Shown here: positions 1 through 12,700 of the stretch, piece by piece
Numbering within the stretch: the first letter of the stretch is position 1
Layout of the letters: each line of letters starts with the position of its first letter
DNA from: Rhabditoides inermis
Taxonomy: Eukaryota > Nematoda > Chromadorea > Rhabditida > Rhabditidae
Length of the DNA stretch: 64,000 bases
Direction: 5' to 3'
Assembly: GCA_963966185.1 (NCBI GenBank)
Contig: CAWZYM010000190.1
Span: 207,001 to 271,000 of the forward strand
Notes under the pieces: generated by a model
Seen by the model: the letters and a program-made list of their open reading frames with translations, nothing else
The model's database searches: none
Told to the model about the DNA's origin: nothing
Made by a program: the position numbers and the translations under genes

Positions 1-781
1 TTCTCCAGTTCTCTCGTTATATCGTTCTCTCTTTCTCTCGTTCTCTTGTTCTCTCGTTCTCTCGTTCTATCCATCTCTCCTTCTCGCCTTCCCTCCTTCC
101 CTCCTTCTCCCTTTCTGTCTTCCTCTCGTACTCTCGTTCTCTTGTTATATCGTTATCACTTTCTCTCGTTCTCTCTTTCTCTCGTTCTCTCGTTCTTTCG
201 TTCTCTCGTTCTCTTGTTATCTCTTGCTCTCGTTCTCTCGTTCTCTCGTTCTCGCTTTCTCTCGTTCTCGCTTTCTCTCTTTCTCTCATTCTCTCATTCT
301 CTCATTCTCTCCTTCCCTCCTTCTCTCGTTCTCTCGTTCTCTCGTTCTCTCATTCTCTCCGTCTCTCCGTCTCTCCTTCTCTCCTTCTCTCCTTCTCCCT
401 TTCTCCCTTTCTCTCGTTCTCTAGTTCTCTTGTTATATCGTTTTCTCTTTCTCTCGTTCTCTCTTTCTCTCTTTCTCTCCGTCTCTCGTTCTCTCCTTCC
501 CTTCTTCCCTCCTCGCCCTTTCTCTCTTTCTCTCGTTCTCTAGTTCTCTTGTTATATCGTTCTCTCTTTCTCTCATTCTCTCTTTCTCTCGTTCTCTCGT
601 ACTCTCGTTCTCTCGTTCTCTCGTTCTCTCCGTCTCTCGTTCTCTCCTTCCCCCCTTCCCTCATTCTCTTCTCCCTTTCTCTCTTTCTGTCGTTCTCTAG
701 TTCTCTTGTTATATCGTTCTCTCTTTCTCTCTTTCTCTCTTTCTCTCGTTCTCTCTTTCTCTCTTTTTCCTTTCTTTTCTC
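1..781. repeat. CT-rich degenerate satellite
   Basis: This stretch is a pyrimidine-rich array made of short variants of TTCTCTCGTTCTC, with spaced higher-order motifs such as a TTGTTATATCGTT block that recurs every 130-280 bp. Long open frames exist on both strands only because the array lacks stop codons; their translations are Ser/Leu or Arg/Glu low-complexity and I do not count them as genes. Confidence 0.9.
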
Positions 782-1190
782 TGCCAGCGCGCGGTCGCGT
801 GCCTTCCCTGTTATTTCCCCGACCCCTGAACAATGCTGTGCGGCGGAGGACACTAACCGGACTGGTACTCGATTTTGCTACTCTCTACATCTACGGCTTT
901 GAGACTGGAGAGGAATCCTCGAAGACGATGAAACTCTCGGAGACGTCTCTTCGCGATCGATCGTTGAAGCCCGGATCTTCCGCCGCCGAGATCGAAACTT
1001 CCCCAGAAGCCGCAAGCAGGGGATGACATGCACCACCAATAGCACGTACGCATCCTCGGGACTACCGAAATCCGTGTTATTGGGACTCGCAGTAGGCGTT
1101 GCATTACTGTATTTTACCGTAACCTTGCCGTAATTTACATAATTGTACTGTGCTACTTGATTCGAGATAAATATTCTGATTCTGATTCTC
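782..1190 (+). mobile_element. Probable 5'-truncated non-LTR retroelement 3' end inside the satellite
   Basis: About 400 bp of ordinary-composition DNA interrupts the satellite, which resumes afterwards with nearly the same sequence (compare roughly 600-780 with 1195-1420). The insert ends in a short repeated tail of the form GATTCTGATTCT, typical of the 3' ends of several non-LTR families. An open frame of about 30 codons stops near 1026 and would be the end of an ORF2. I see no RT motif, so the class assignment is a guess; a unique spacer between satellite blocks is the alternative. Confidence 0.35.
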
Positions 1191-1432
1191 TTTCTCTCTT
1201 TCTCTCTTTCTCTCTTTCTCTCTTTCTCTCGTTCTCTCTTTCTCTCGTTCTCTCGTTCTCTCCGTCTCTCGTTCTCTCCTTCCCTCCTTCCCTCATTCTC
1301 TTCTCCCTTTCTCTCTTTCTGTCGTTCTCTAGTTCTCTTGTTATATCGTTCTCTCTTTCTCTCGTTCTCTCTTTCTCTCTTTCTCTCGTTCTCTCGTTCT
1401 CTCATTTTCTCTTTCTCTCTCCTCTTATATAA
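1191..1432. repeat. CT-rich satellite, second block
   Basis: Same array as 1-781. The higher-order pattern matches about 600-780 closely, so the two blocks were probably continuous before the 782-1190 segment entered. Confidence 0.85.
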
Positions 1433-1708
1433 TTCCTACTGATCGCTGCCACCAAAGTGCATGTGTCTCTCTCCAAACAGCGTGCTCTCTCGCGTGCTCT
1501 CTCGCTCGCCCGTCAGCAGAGGGCTAGCTATCAGCTAGCGTGACTGGAAACGACACCCACCCACCCACCCACCCACACGCTGGCCTTTCGCGCGAGATCG
1601 CTCATAACTTCCTTCGGAGAAAAGATACAAAGATGCCGTCAATTAGTGATATGCCCTATGGAACCGTGCGAATCTAACTAACATAAATTGGAAGACTTCA
1701 CATTGTTG
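1433..1708. other. Spacer at the 3' end of the EB gene, with small palindromes
   Basis: No coding exon seen. It holds a (CCCA)n run near 1556-1576 and a GCTAGCT/AGCTAGC inverted repeat near 1520-1540. It would contain the 3' UTR of the minus-strand EB-module gene that stops at 1709. Confidence 0.5.
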
Positions 1709-3182
1709 CTAACATGATCTTTGGATATCGCTACTTGAAAATTCTGGCGCGAGCCTTATTTTAACCCAAGAGAGAGGGCGCTGCGCGCCCTCTCTAATAC
1801 CACTGGCTCTCTCGCACCGTCCTCCCAAATTGACGTATCCAGTGGGACAGACACAGGCTCCGCCCACGCACACACTGCCGAACGAGCAGCGCTCGCCGCG
1901 GGAGCAAGAAGACCCGGCGGCGGCTGCGAATAGAGTGTCAACTTTCTTGTATGAACTTTCTTTGTATGAAGGGGTTTTAGTATAAATTCACGCAGCCGCC
2001 ATTAGCAAGATTGAAAATCTAACGGCACAGCGAAAGTTACCCGCGAAAGCCACTGAGAATGAAAATCAGCTCACCTTCGACTCTGACGCACGTTCTTCCC
2101 TGCGGCACCCTTCCCCTGTCGCAGCGGCAGAGAGACTGGACACACGAGGCCCCGCCGTCACAGATGTCGGAAGGCAGACAGGGCGAGGAGGGAGGGAGGA
2201 TGCGGGCGCGGACTGAAGGGGGGATGAGAGAGAGAGATGGAGAGAGAGGGGGGGAGTGAGGGAGAGAGAGAGGGGGGGAAGGGAGAGAGAGGGAAAGAGG
2301 AAGGGAGAGAGAGAGAGGGGGAGAGGGAGAGCACTCACCGCTCCTCCTCGGCACGCATCGTGCCCGCATCTGCACCTGCGCCGCTCCGCACTGACACACG
2401 CCCGCCTCGCACCCCCCGTCCACACACTGCGCAGGCGATGTGCACGGCTCGCCCAGCTGGGTCTGCCCAGACTGGGCCGACTGGGCCGACTGGGCCCTCC
2501 CAGTCATCAGCTGGCTGAACGTCCGATCCATCTTGTCTTGATAGGAGGAAATCGCGCGGCGCACTGTTAGAGGGTTAGAAAGGGTGGGTTAGGAGAGGGA
2601 CATGCGGTTAGTCTCTGAAAGTCTCGTTGGCCTACTTGCTACCTACAGTATCCCAACTACAGTACCCAGTCTAAAACCTACAGTACGCACCTCTCTCGAT
2701 GGGTAGGCACTTGTTGTGATTGATGGCGTATCCCTCCCGGCAAGCGCACATTCCCTCTCTACACTCGGACCCGCCTCGGCACATCTCGGAAGGCGAACAC
2801 GGACGACCCGGGTCCACTGCAATCAAGGAATGATTACATTACAGTAATCGTTTGCGTCACACATCAATAGACAAAATCCATATCAATCATAGTTTGTCCA
2901 CCACTTGGCAACTTGTGATGTTTTTCGATGTGATCCTACTCAATAAACAATATACAGTGATGATGTCACTCCTCACCGTAGTTGTTGGGATTGGGCACGC
3001 AGAGTCCGTGCTTGCCCATGACGAGTCCACGCTGACAGACGCAGGCTCCGCCCACACACTCGGAGCCAGTGGGGCAGGAGGGGCAGGAGAGGGTGGAGGA
3101 GAGGACGGGAGGGAGGGTGGTAGGAGGGGAGACGACTGGAAGGGAGGGATGAGAGAGGGGAGGGAGAGGGAGAGAGAGAGAG

Positions 3183-3225
<43 letters not shown>

Positions 3226-3322
3226 GGAGAGGGAGAGAGAGAGAGAGGATGGAAAGAGAGAGGGACAGCGAGAGAAAGAAATAGAGAGAGAGAGAGAGAA
3301 AGAGAGAAAGAGAAAGAGAGAA

Positions 3323-3373
<51 letters not shown>

Positions 3374-5298
3374 CTCACTGCTCCTCTGCTCATCCACACA
3401 GCTCTCCCCATGTATCCGCAATCCCTCCGGGCACTCGCACATGTTGTTCACACACCGACTCCCCCTCGAGCACACCAGCGAGATCGAGTCGCACGACGAA
3501 CCCGGCGGCACGGCTGGAAACCAATCAATAATCAATCAAAAATCGATCGATATGCCACGCGTTCACGCCCAAACCAAACACATGCACCGCCACACTGACA
3601 CAACAAAGGCACAACGGGGGCGGAAGTGGTAGAAGTAGTAGATGTCGTCGGCTCTGTCGTCGTCTCGAGTTGGAAAAGCATCTTCAGAGGTGGGAGACCG
3701 GGGAACATGGGTCTGGCCCTCTCCTCCTTCTTCTCCTTCTCCTTCTCCCTCTGCTCCGCGGCTTCTATGGCTATGTCCGGTATCTGTGCCGGCATATGCG
3801 GCTGGGCGGTTCTGAGAGCGCGCATAGCTTCCTCCACCGCGCGAATCCGAGACACTGAAATAAGAACGTTTTGAGTCTTTGGAAAAAAGGCGTATGGTTC
3901 TCGCAGATGTGTACCTCATTTTACAGCATAGCTGAAACGTATCAGTCAGTAGTGATCCCGAAACGTACCCTCAGCGAATGTCTCGCAGCGTCCGCGGAAC
4001 AGGGTATGCTGTGTGGGGCAGAAGCAGAGTCCGTGGAAACAGTGCGAGCCACCAGAACACTCTTCGCCGTGCAGACACGTCGACAGGGGAGGCACTGCAA
4101 TGAAGATGTTTCACAAACAATTTTTTTCACTGAATATGTAAATTTTATCCAATACCGTTGTGATTATGTTACATACGTTTCAACACTATCGTGAATAAAG
4201 AAATGTAGTTTTTGATATAATCTGGTTTCTGTTTGAGTTTCATTAACGAAATGTTCGTATTACTTCGATAATTTCCACACACATATCGTATTAATCGCAT
4301 ACGTTTCATATCATACTTACGGTCAGTCGAAGCTCTTTCGGGACAATTCTCTCTGTATTTGGAGCAATCTCAACCACCCACCCATTCTCCTCCGCACACA
4401 TCTCCCTTCCACAATCGAGTATCCCACCGGGCACTGACACTTGCCACCGTGACAGAACGAGCCGCGCTGACAGAGCACCGTCATCGAGCACTCCTCTCCC
4501 GGCAGAGCCGTCTTCTTCTCCTCCTCCTCCTCCCGCTCCTCCCGCTCCTCCTCCTTCTTCTTCTCCACCACACCCGGCAGAATACGGTTCTCCGCCGTGA
4601 TCAACGGAATCACTCGCTCTACAGCTGCAGTGGTGGTGGTAGAGGGTACTGTAGTGGTGGGTACTGTAGTTGTGGGTACGGTAGTGGTTGGTTGGGTTGT
4701 GGTGGATGTAGTAGTAGTGGTGGTAGTAGTAATAGTAGTCGTCTTCCTCCTCCTGGTCGTCTCCTCGGCAGCGGGTCGCGGCCTTCGAGTGGCCAGTGTC
4801 ACCGCCGACACCGCTCTCGTCGACTGTGTGACGCGCGCCGGTCGCGTGTACCTGGTGGCTCGCGCAGTGGTAGTCGGCGGCGCTGCAGGTATTGATTGAT
4901 TATCGATTGAATGGTGTGCCAGTCTCTTCGAAACGATCCCCTTCAAAACGCCTTGGAACACGCTGCTTGGTTTCGAAGGCGTTTCGTGATTAGAAGGAGT
5001 TTCGACGTCAGTATCGAAGCGACCGCTAGTTCACTCACTAGTTATGATGTAGGCGGACTTGAGGTCTGCGCGCCGGATGCACTGCGTCGAGCCGAAAATG
5101 CGGAATCCCGCCTGGCACACGCAGATGTTGCGGACACACTGCGAGTGCGCGACGGCGCAGTCGACGTCGAAACGACACTCGCGACCGAGCAGGCCCACGC
5201 CTGGAGAGGGAGAGGTGATAGAGAGAGGGAGAGAGAGGGAGGGGAGAGAGAGAGAGGGGAGAGAGAGAGGGGAGAGAGAATGGAAACATGGACAGGGG

Positions 5299-5352
<54 letters not shown>

Positions 5353-6883
5353 CCTGTCACCCACCCTTCCTGTCCTTCTTGACGCACCGCCCCGCCTGTA
5401 TGACCGATGATCGGGGACACACGCACATATTCCGCTCACACTGCGCCCCGAGAGACACACAGTCGGCGTGCACGAAACAACGAGACCGGAGCAGAACGCT
5501 GCAATGTTTGACTCGCTATTTTAACATCAGTAAACGATTTACTCATCAATTGACGCAAGCGGAGGAAAACTATGGAAATTGCTTTCGATTTCCCCTCCGA
5601 GAGAAGCATACATGACCATGATCCGCGCAATTGGAGACTTTACGAATCTATTGGACTATGTATTGGCAGGAAACATCTGCACAGCTGTATGCGTGGCACG
5701 TATGAAAAGAGATGAATTGTTCACATCCGGTTGTTGAAACGACTGTCTCTAACGCGAATATACTAAACTACTGTAGTTGCCCCGATCCCCAATCATTCAA
5801 TATTTGAATGATTTTCCCACGCCGCTCGCCGCTCGACAGCTCTCAATAAACAGGCATTTACCATCCGTGTGTTCGGTTGCTTTCCATTCAACGACAATGT
5901 TATAGCTATTCACACCCACCGTTGCAGTGGCAGACTGCCGCGCTCCCTCTGCGTGAGCTGGTCCACCAGCGACTGTATCCCCTTGCGCTTCTCTTGCACA
6001 AGACGAGCCTCCTTCATCTGAATCAGCTCGTCCTCTATGTACTCGCCTTGCCTGCTCACCTCCGGCTCCATGCCCTTCCTCCGGTCCTTCTTGCTTTCTA
6101 CCCGCGCTTGTTCATCGATTGACTTGGCTGAAACTCACCACCCACACACTCACGCCACAACACAACCATGCAAGTTCACGGAACTGAGAAAAAACACATC
6201 AAGGAACCAGACTGTTCGATACAAGTAGCGGTCAGTCTCCTCAAAACTGACACACACTGATTTGGCCTGTTTCGAAGAGACTAACCACAGTATCAAATAG
6301 ACATGTTCTCGTAAAGCGCACTTACCAGTGGGGGGCACGGCCTTGGTTTGCTTGACGCACTTTCCGTGTCGGACAATGTGGTCGTCTCCACATCGGCACA
6401 TTCCATCCCTGCACACCGAGTCGCCCGAACAGCGCACCAGGGGGGAGCACACAAAGCCGGCCGGCACTGAATGTTACTAGTTACATATTGTAAAACTACC
6501 TCATGTAAGAGTTTTGTGTGATCCTGAAGTCAAAGTAATTCGATTACCGTTCTTGGGCGTCTTGCATTCTCCATTGACGGAGACTTGATCCGCACTGCAC
6601 TTGCACAGACCGGACCTGGAAACGTGTTGACGTATCGGAAACATATTCATTGAAGGGCGACTGGGAAACGTATACTCACTCGCAGTTGCTGCCACCAGTG
6701 CACTCGTCTTGAGGGGCGCATCTACCACCGATCGCGACTGAAATGGATTGGTGACGAGAGTTCAGTGATACTTATTTATCCCAAATCCCGATTTGAAAAA
6801 AAGGAACGAAAAGAAACTGAAAATGAGACACATTGAGAGAACCATAAGAAAAGAAGACATGAGGATTCCTGAAATTCCATTAG

Positions 6884-6922
<39 letters not shown>

Positions 6923-8649
6923 CGGTCTCCTCTCTCTCCTCTCTCTCTCCTCCTCTCTCCCTCTCTCCCTCTCTCCTACTTCCACTCACTCATCTCCCTC
7001 TCTCTCCCTCTCCCCTTCTCTCTCTTCCTCTCTCTTCCTCTCTCCTCTTCTCTCTCTCTCCCTCTATCTCCCTCGCTCTCCCTCTCTTACTCCCTCTCCC
7101 TCCCTCCCTCTCTCTCCCTCCCCCCACTCACCCCTCTCGCTCTTCCTGCACTCCCTCTCCTCGCCCTCTCCGACCATCTTCCATCCGGGCTTACACGTGC
7201 ACAGTCCCTTCACACACAGTGAGTGACCCGTGCACAGCGCGTCCAAAGAACACGAGCTGCCGGCGCGTACTGAAACAGTGTGATAGTTTTATTTCATCCC
7301 GCATCCAGGATATCCAGAATATCCAGAAACTCTGGAAGTTCTACGAGACTATACCGCAAAGGAAACACTCTGTTTGATGAAGAAATGAGAGTGGAGAGAC
7401 GAAGCTTGGGGCAGAGACAACGGTTCAAAGGAACAACATTGAAATGAAACTGGACAGACAGTGGTGACTCACCCCGTATCCGCTCTCTGCACTCGCCGCC
7501 TCTGATCACCATGCCCCGCTCGCAGTCGCATGTCCTCTGACCACACTCGGATCCGCCCAGACAGATGTCTCCGGAAAGACACGTCTCACCGGGGTGCACT
7601 GCAGTGGAAAGGTTTGGTCGGTTGGAAACTATTTTCGAAGTAGCTCGAAGGGGGTTGAGGGCAATCACAAAGAGTCTAGTTGGAGACAGAATGAGAGAGA
7701 GACATGGATGTCCTACCTTTCTTTGGCATCTGACAGGTCTCCCCGCGCAGGACCCTCCCTCCCTCGCACTGGCACCTCCCTGCCTGGCAGGTGGAGTGTC
7801 CGGTGCAAGCGTCGTGCACAGTGCATGCCGACCCGGGCGGCAGCTGCTTGATACGCACGCACTGGCCCCCATCAGACCGCATACCACCCGCACACTCGCA
7901 CCTGAGAAAAGGTTTATTGATTGATTGATCGATTGTTTTGATTGTTCATCATCCCCCCCTTCTCGCACCTGAGCAAGTTGTATTGTATTGATTGATCGAT
8001 TGATTGAATGACATCCGTCTGAGTTTGTCGTCTAGATAAGTGAGTTTTTTGATTTGTTTTGAAACATTATGCAAACAGGTAAATCAGTTAGCAAAGGAAA
8101 ACACTACAGTAGTCAACTACGTCGAGATTACATCGTGCTTGGTATTCTCGATTTGGTTGTATTGTGAAACATATGATGAAAATCATTTTTATGTATTTTG
8201 GATGTGTATCAAACAAAGCTTAGCTAAAGGATGTGTATCAAACAAAGCTTAGCTATGCATACTTTGTACTTTATGTTCATGAAACGCGTGTCTGGATAAA
8301 CCTTTGACGTTGACTCACCGCCCCCGCACACAGTACGCGCCGCCTCCGCACCGCACAGTGGCAGATGTGCACACCTCACCCGGTGGCACCACGGTCACCA
8401 CAGAACACACCTGCAAAGTGAGTTGCGAATGACATTTTGTAGTGAGCGATACAGATAAAGACATAGTGTCAGACAATGTCTCTGTACACTTTCCGATTGA
8501 ATGCCAATCACACAATCACAAAGTCAACTCACATAGTCGATGTTGGCGGATCCGCGCGGACACACGCACTTCTTCTCCTCCACATCGCACGTCGATCCAC
8601 CGATACATTGCTGACCACGCGCACACGAGTCAGACGGACGCGCTGAAGG

Positions 8650-8718
<69 letters not shown>

Positions 8719-9628
8719 CTTGTTCACCTCTCCACTCACCGTCGATCCGCTTGACGCACGTCTTCTCCACGTCAACGTACCCGGCCGCGCACACGCACCG
8801 CCCCGCCTCGCACACCGACCCGCCCACGCACATCTCACCCAGCGTGCACGGGTAGCCGGGGTGAGAGCGCAGTCTGGATGACGTCATTGCAAACAGGTGA
8901 GTGAGGCTGATGACGTCATTGGAAACAGATAAGTAAGGCTGATGACGTCATTGGAAACAGGTAAGTAAGGCTGATGACGTCATTGGAAACAGGTAAGTAA
9001 GGCTGACGACGTCATTGCAAACAGGTAAACAAGGAGGTCACACCTCTCGTTTGCAACAAAAGTTGTTAGTTACAGTAGTATGCATCTCCATACTTCGTGC
9101 CCGGACTCTGCCGTCGGGTGTGCCAAGGTCAAGTACGCACTGACCTGTTCTGGCAGCTTGTTCCAATGACCATCTGCAGCGGGCTGTCGCACTGGCAGGT
9201 TCTGGTGTGCGGATCGCAATGGGAGCCAGTGGTGCAGGATTCTCCACGCGCACACGATTGGCCCGGCAGGGCTGCAGGTGTGAGTTAGATATTACATTTT
9301 CATAAACATAAAATAGATATCGAATTGATAATGTAATGTCAATCACGATTTATAACAGCTGTGAAACCTAACTCGTCACATTTTTGCTGTGGTGAGAACG
9401 TCCTTGGAGCTGTAGCTGTTTTAGTTACACTTGTGATGGCACATGGGATTGCCAACACATTTCATTACACATTTTATAGCAAGCGTGAAACATACTCACC
9501 ACTCCTGTGCGGGATGCACACTCCTTCATCCGGGATCATTCCCATGGGACAGACGCAGACGCCGCTCGAGCACGTCGCTCCGCCCCCGCAGGCCACGCCC
9601 ACTCGCAGACAGCCCGCACCGATGGGCA
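1709..9628 (-). CDS. Multi-exon secreted-type EB-module protein (5' end not found)
   Basis: About 23 short exons encode repeated six-cysteine modules of the nematode EB type (roughly C-x5-C-x5-C-x4-C-x-C-x(10-13)-C), mostly one per exon with phase-1 introns. Exons I place on the minus strand include 9500-9628, 9145-9271, 8740-8873, 8533-8642, 8319-8410, 7717-7901, 7473-7598, 7132-7269, 6680-6737, 6548-6615, 6326-6466, 5920-6127, 5365-5498, 5039-5200, 4382-4882, 3969-4094, about 3612-3854, 3379-3513, 2977-3135, 2691-2816, 2339-2563, 2075-2212 and 1709-1923. Three linkers are not EB: a charged coiled-coil-like exon (5920-6127), a Thr-rich mucin-like exon with acidic tail (4382-4882), and another Thr-rich exon (3612-3854). 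EB modules are known from extracellular nematode proteins; the ligand is unknown. The first exon enters in phase 1 and no start or signal peptide was found between it and the upstream gene's stop at 9731. It may share upstream exons with that gene or start with an exon I missed. Confidence 0.75.
4917..5029. mobile_element. MITE-like foldback element, copy 1
   Basis: Intronic member of a dispersed family whose ends resemble GCGGTCAGTCTCTTCGAAA and its reverse complement, with an internal TTTCGAAGGCGTTT motif. This copy is diverged and lies just upstream of the Thr-rich exon of the EB gene. Confidence 0.5.
6226..6290. mobile_element. MITE-like foldback element, copy 2 (short)
   Basis: About 65 bp with AGCGGTCAGTCTC at one end and TTTCGAAGAGACT at the other; a deleted member of the same family, in an EB-gene intron. 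Confidence 0.5.
8199..8255. repeat. 27-bp direct repeat, two copies
   Basis: A 27-bp segment beginning GGATGTGTATCAAACAAAGC occurs twice with only 3 bp between the copies, in an intron of the EB gene. Confidence 0.8.
8650..8716. repeat. (GTT)n microsatellite
   Basis: About 22 uninterrupted GTT units between two EB exons (8533-8642 and 8740-8873), immediately next to the splice acceptor of the downstream exon. Confidence 0.95.
8877..9033. repeat. Tandem repeat of about 37 bp carrying TGACGTCA palindromes
   Basis: Roughly four to five copies of a unit reading GATGACGTCATTGGAAACAG followed by GTAAGTAAGGCT. Each unit holds a CRE-like TGACGTCA octamer (the last copy is mutated) and a GTAAGT donor-like string. 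It abuts an EB exon at 8873, so it may be decoy splice sequence or a regulatory array. Confidence 0.85.
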
Positions 9629-9730
9629 CTGGGTGGGACGGTAGACGAGAGAGAGAGAGATAGAGAGAGAAGAGAGAGGAAGAGAAACCAAGGATCTAGC
9701 ATGCGGGGGTAGCAAACCATGCAGGGAGTG

Positions 9731-12700
9731 TTAGTCAGGACCGAGGGAGGGCGCACTCCGCTTGACGATCTTCTCTTTCTTCTCTTTCTTCATCTTGTCC
9801 TCCTTGATCTTCTCCCGCAGTCGCTCCAGAAACCCGCACTTCTTCGTGATCTTCACTATCCATCTCGGGTTTTCGGTCGTAGGTGCCATCTTCTTCGTTG
9901 ACGTCAGTATCTTTCCGAGGGTAGTCTTGACGAAAGCCGTCGTTGGCACAGTCGTAGTGGACACAGCTTTGTGCGTCGTCCGCGTAGTTGCTTTGCGAGT
10001 AGGCGACATGGTTGCTGTCTTGGAGGAGCTCTTCACTTTCGTCGTATTGACAACCTCGGTGGTTGCAGGTGTAGTCGTCGCCATCTCTTTGACGGTCACT
10101 CCCCGCCTCGCCGTTCCATTCACGGGGGTGTCTTGCTTGTCAGTGATCGTCATATTCGACGTCACCGTGATGAAGCCGACCGATCGTCGGGGAACGTCCT
10201 TCATACGGTACAGGCCTTCCACCTAGAAAATGACAGTTGTCTGGGTTCTACTGTTTTATTGGATCGCCTACCTGCTCCTTCTCCCAGCTCCTTTCCTGAT
10301 CCAACCTGCTGCCAATGCACGATCCATTCTGGGTGCCGTGAAGACATGTGCACCTAAAATATCTTATCACAAAAAGTAAAGGGTAGCTGAGTGAACAAGC
10401 TCTCCGAATAAAAAAAACTCGGATTTCATGATGTCATCGAGTATAAGTTATACTGGTTACAGCTACAAACCTTTTCATGAGGCACACGCTGGCGTCTCCG
10501 CAGTCTGTATCTGTCTCGCAGTGATTGGGAGAGGCGTCCTTCCTCCGATAGCTCGAGTAGCCAGTGTACAGAGTGCCCGGCTGACGGAATTCGCCCGGCA
10601 GAATGTCCACGTTGCCCACGCACTGAGAGCCCATCGCGAAGTAGCCGGCTGGAAATACGTTTCAGTTGTTGTACGTTAATCATGTGTCTTGTTATTACTC
10701 GATTTCGCATTCTCCTGTGTTCATAGTATTCACGGTAAGTTGATAACTATGTATAAAAACGTAAAATTATAGCGAGTTATTCCGTTGAGAGCTAATGTTT
10801 AAATAATGAATAGGTTTCACTTGGCTTGTGAAAGTGAGCGAACTGTTTGTCTGTAATCATCGGAAAATTAGGCAATAATAATATCGGATTCCAACTCACC
10901 AGGACACACACAGACGCCCTTATCGTAGTCGCACTCGCTGCCGCCGCCGCACTCGAACGTCGACGAACATGTACCCAGACTGCCTGGAAAAATAACTGTT
11001 ATATTCATATAACAATAAGTTGCGCGATAGAGTGTGAAAGAAAAAGAACAACGAACCAACAATGGGGAGGCGCCGTTTTTTGGCACTACTGTGTGATTCG
11101 ATGCATATAAAAATGTGACTTTCTTCAAAGACTAGTCAAACTGATATATAATAATATCTGCCATTACACAATCTGAAAAGTTGAAATTTTCAGAACGATT
11201 CCCACCTATATAACATTTTGAACTTGTCAGTAACATTATCTTGTGTCACAAACATACTAATCTGATAATCTGATCACTGACCGGTACTCGGCTGGCAGAT
11301 GCCCTGGTAGTTGATGGTGCCCGCGGGACAGATGCACAGTCCGCTATCGCAACGCGCCCCACCCGAGCAGTGCTGCAATTAGAAAACTAGAAAGAATGTC
11401 TATTTAGTGCCAGCTATGGTGCCGTACCATAGTCTTCCTTCTACCCACGCAGAGTACTCGGACTTCTCTTGAATTGGGGCTACCTTTATCTTTACCTTTT
11501 TTATATTGTTAGCCTACGTTTGACGAGTGTTATTCGTAACGTAGCAGATCTCAAATTACAATTTGTTATCTGCAGCGGTGACAAACATTAAAAAAAACTA
11601 ACCTCTCCGATCTCGCACTTTTCTCCGGGCTGCTTGGATAGAGATGAGTGACACTCGCCGTTCTCCAGATGGTAGCCGGTCGGACACACGCACACCTGAA
11701 TACTGGTAAGTTATACGAGTTATTTACTAGTAAACAAAGTAAATTACGAGATACTAGTAAGTGAAGTGAATACATAATTAATAGTAAGTAAAGTGAAGTA
11801 CGAGTTACTAGTAAGCAAAGTTAGTGAAGACAAGTACCTGTTGGTAGCAGACACTGCCGCCTCCACACGTCTGTCCACTGGCACAGGATGCCCCGGCTGG
11901 CACAGCGCCAGCACTCCTGAATCGATCAATGTTTCAATGTAATTAATAAAGTAGCGGTCGTTGTCTTTGAAACGCTTACGAAACCCATTTTGACTTGGTA
12001 CCAAAGACGTTTGAAAGTTGCTAAAGCAGTTTCGAGAATTCTGGCCTACTAAACCACAACGTCATACTAGATAAACAGTGCTAATATTTTACCTGCATTC
12101 TCCTGCAGTGAGGACTGTGCCGGAGGGACAGCGACACACCGAGGAGATGCACACAGAAAGACCTGACATATTTAATATTGAACCACAACAGTATTCCTAT
12201 TCAGATATACGTTTCATACGTTTGTTTTAGCCAATTTAACGTTTCAACCATAATTCACGACGAATACTGGTACATAGTAACGTTTACTCGAGAAGAAGCG
12301 AAGAAATGAAGAAGATGAATAGATAACCCACCCCGGCACTTTTCCCCGTCGCTGCAACGCTCGCCGGCGTTCACAACCCGAAGCGGCACGCACTCGTTGT
12401 TGGAGGCGTGCGTGCCGAACGGACACTCGCAGATGCCTGGAACCATTCATTGTCGTGTTTGTGTTTTCTAGATGAACAGTGGCATATTTTACGGATGAAC
12501 GCTGTTATGAACATGGCACAAGACCGCGTCAAGTGGTCGGAACTGGTTCACACGATGCTCGCCCGGCTAAGCCTAAAGAGCTAAAGACAACGCTCCAGAT
12601 GATCTACGGAGAATCGGCCGAGGAGTGAGTGAGTGAGTGAGTTTGTGATTTCTCATGTGTCATGTTTGTTCATTGTTTCGGTTATAGTGGGTCGCCCGTT

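Noticed and set aside
1..1432. Ser/Leu-rich proteins on the plus strand and Arg/Glu-rich proteins on the minus strand
   Set aside because: Satellite translation; low complexity on both strands at once and no splice or start context.
9145..9346. An extra exon after 9145 (about 9070-9110) in the EB gene
   Set aside because: Exon 9145-9271 ends in phase 2 and joins in frame directly to 8740-8873; the intermediate frame has no cysteine module.
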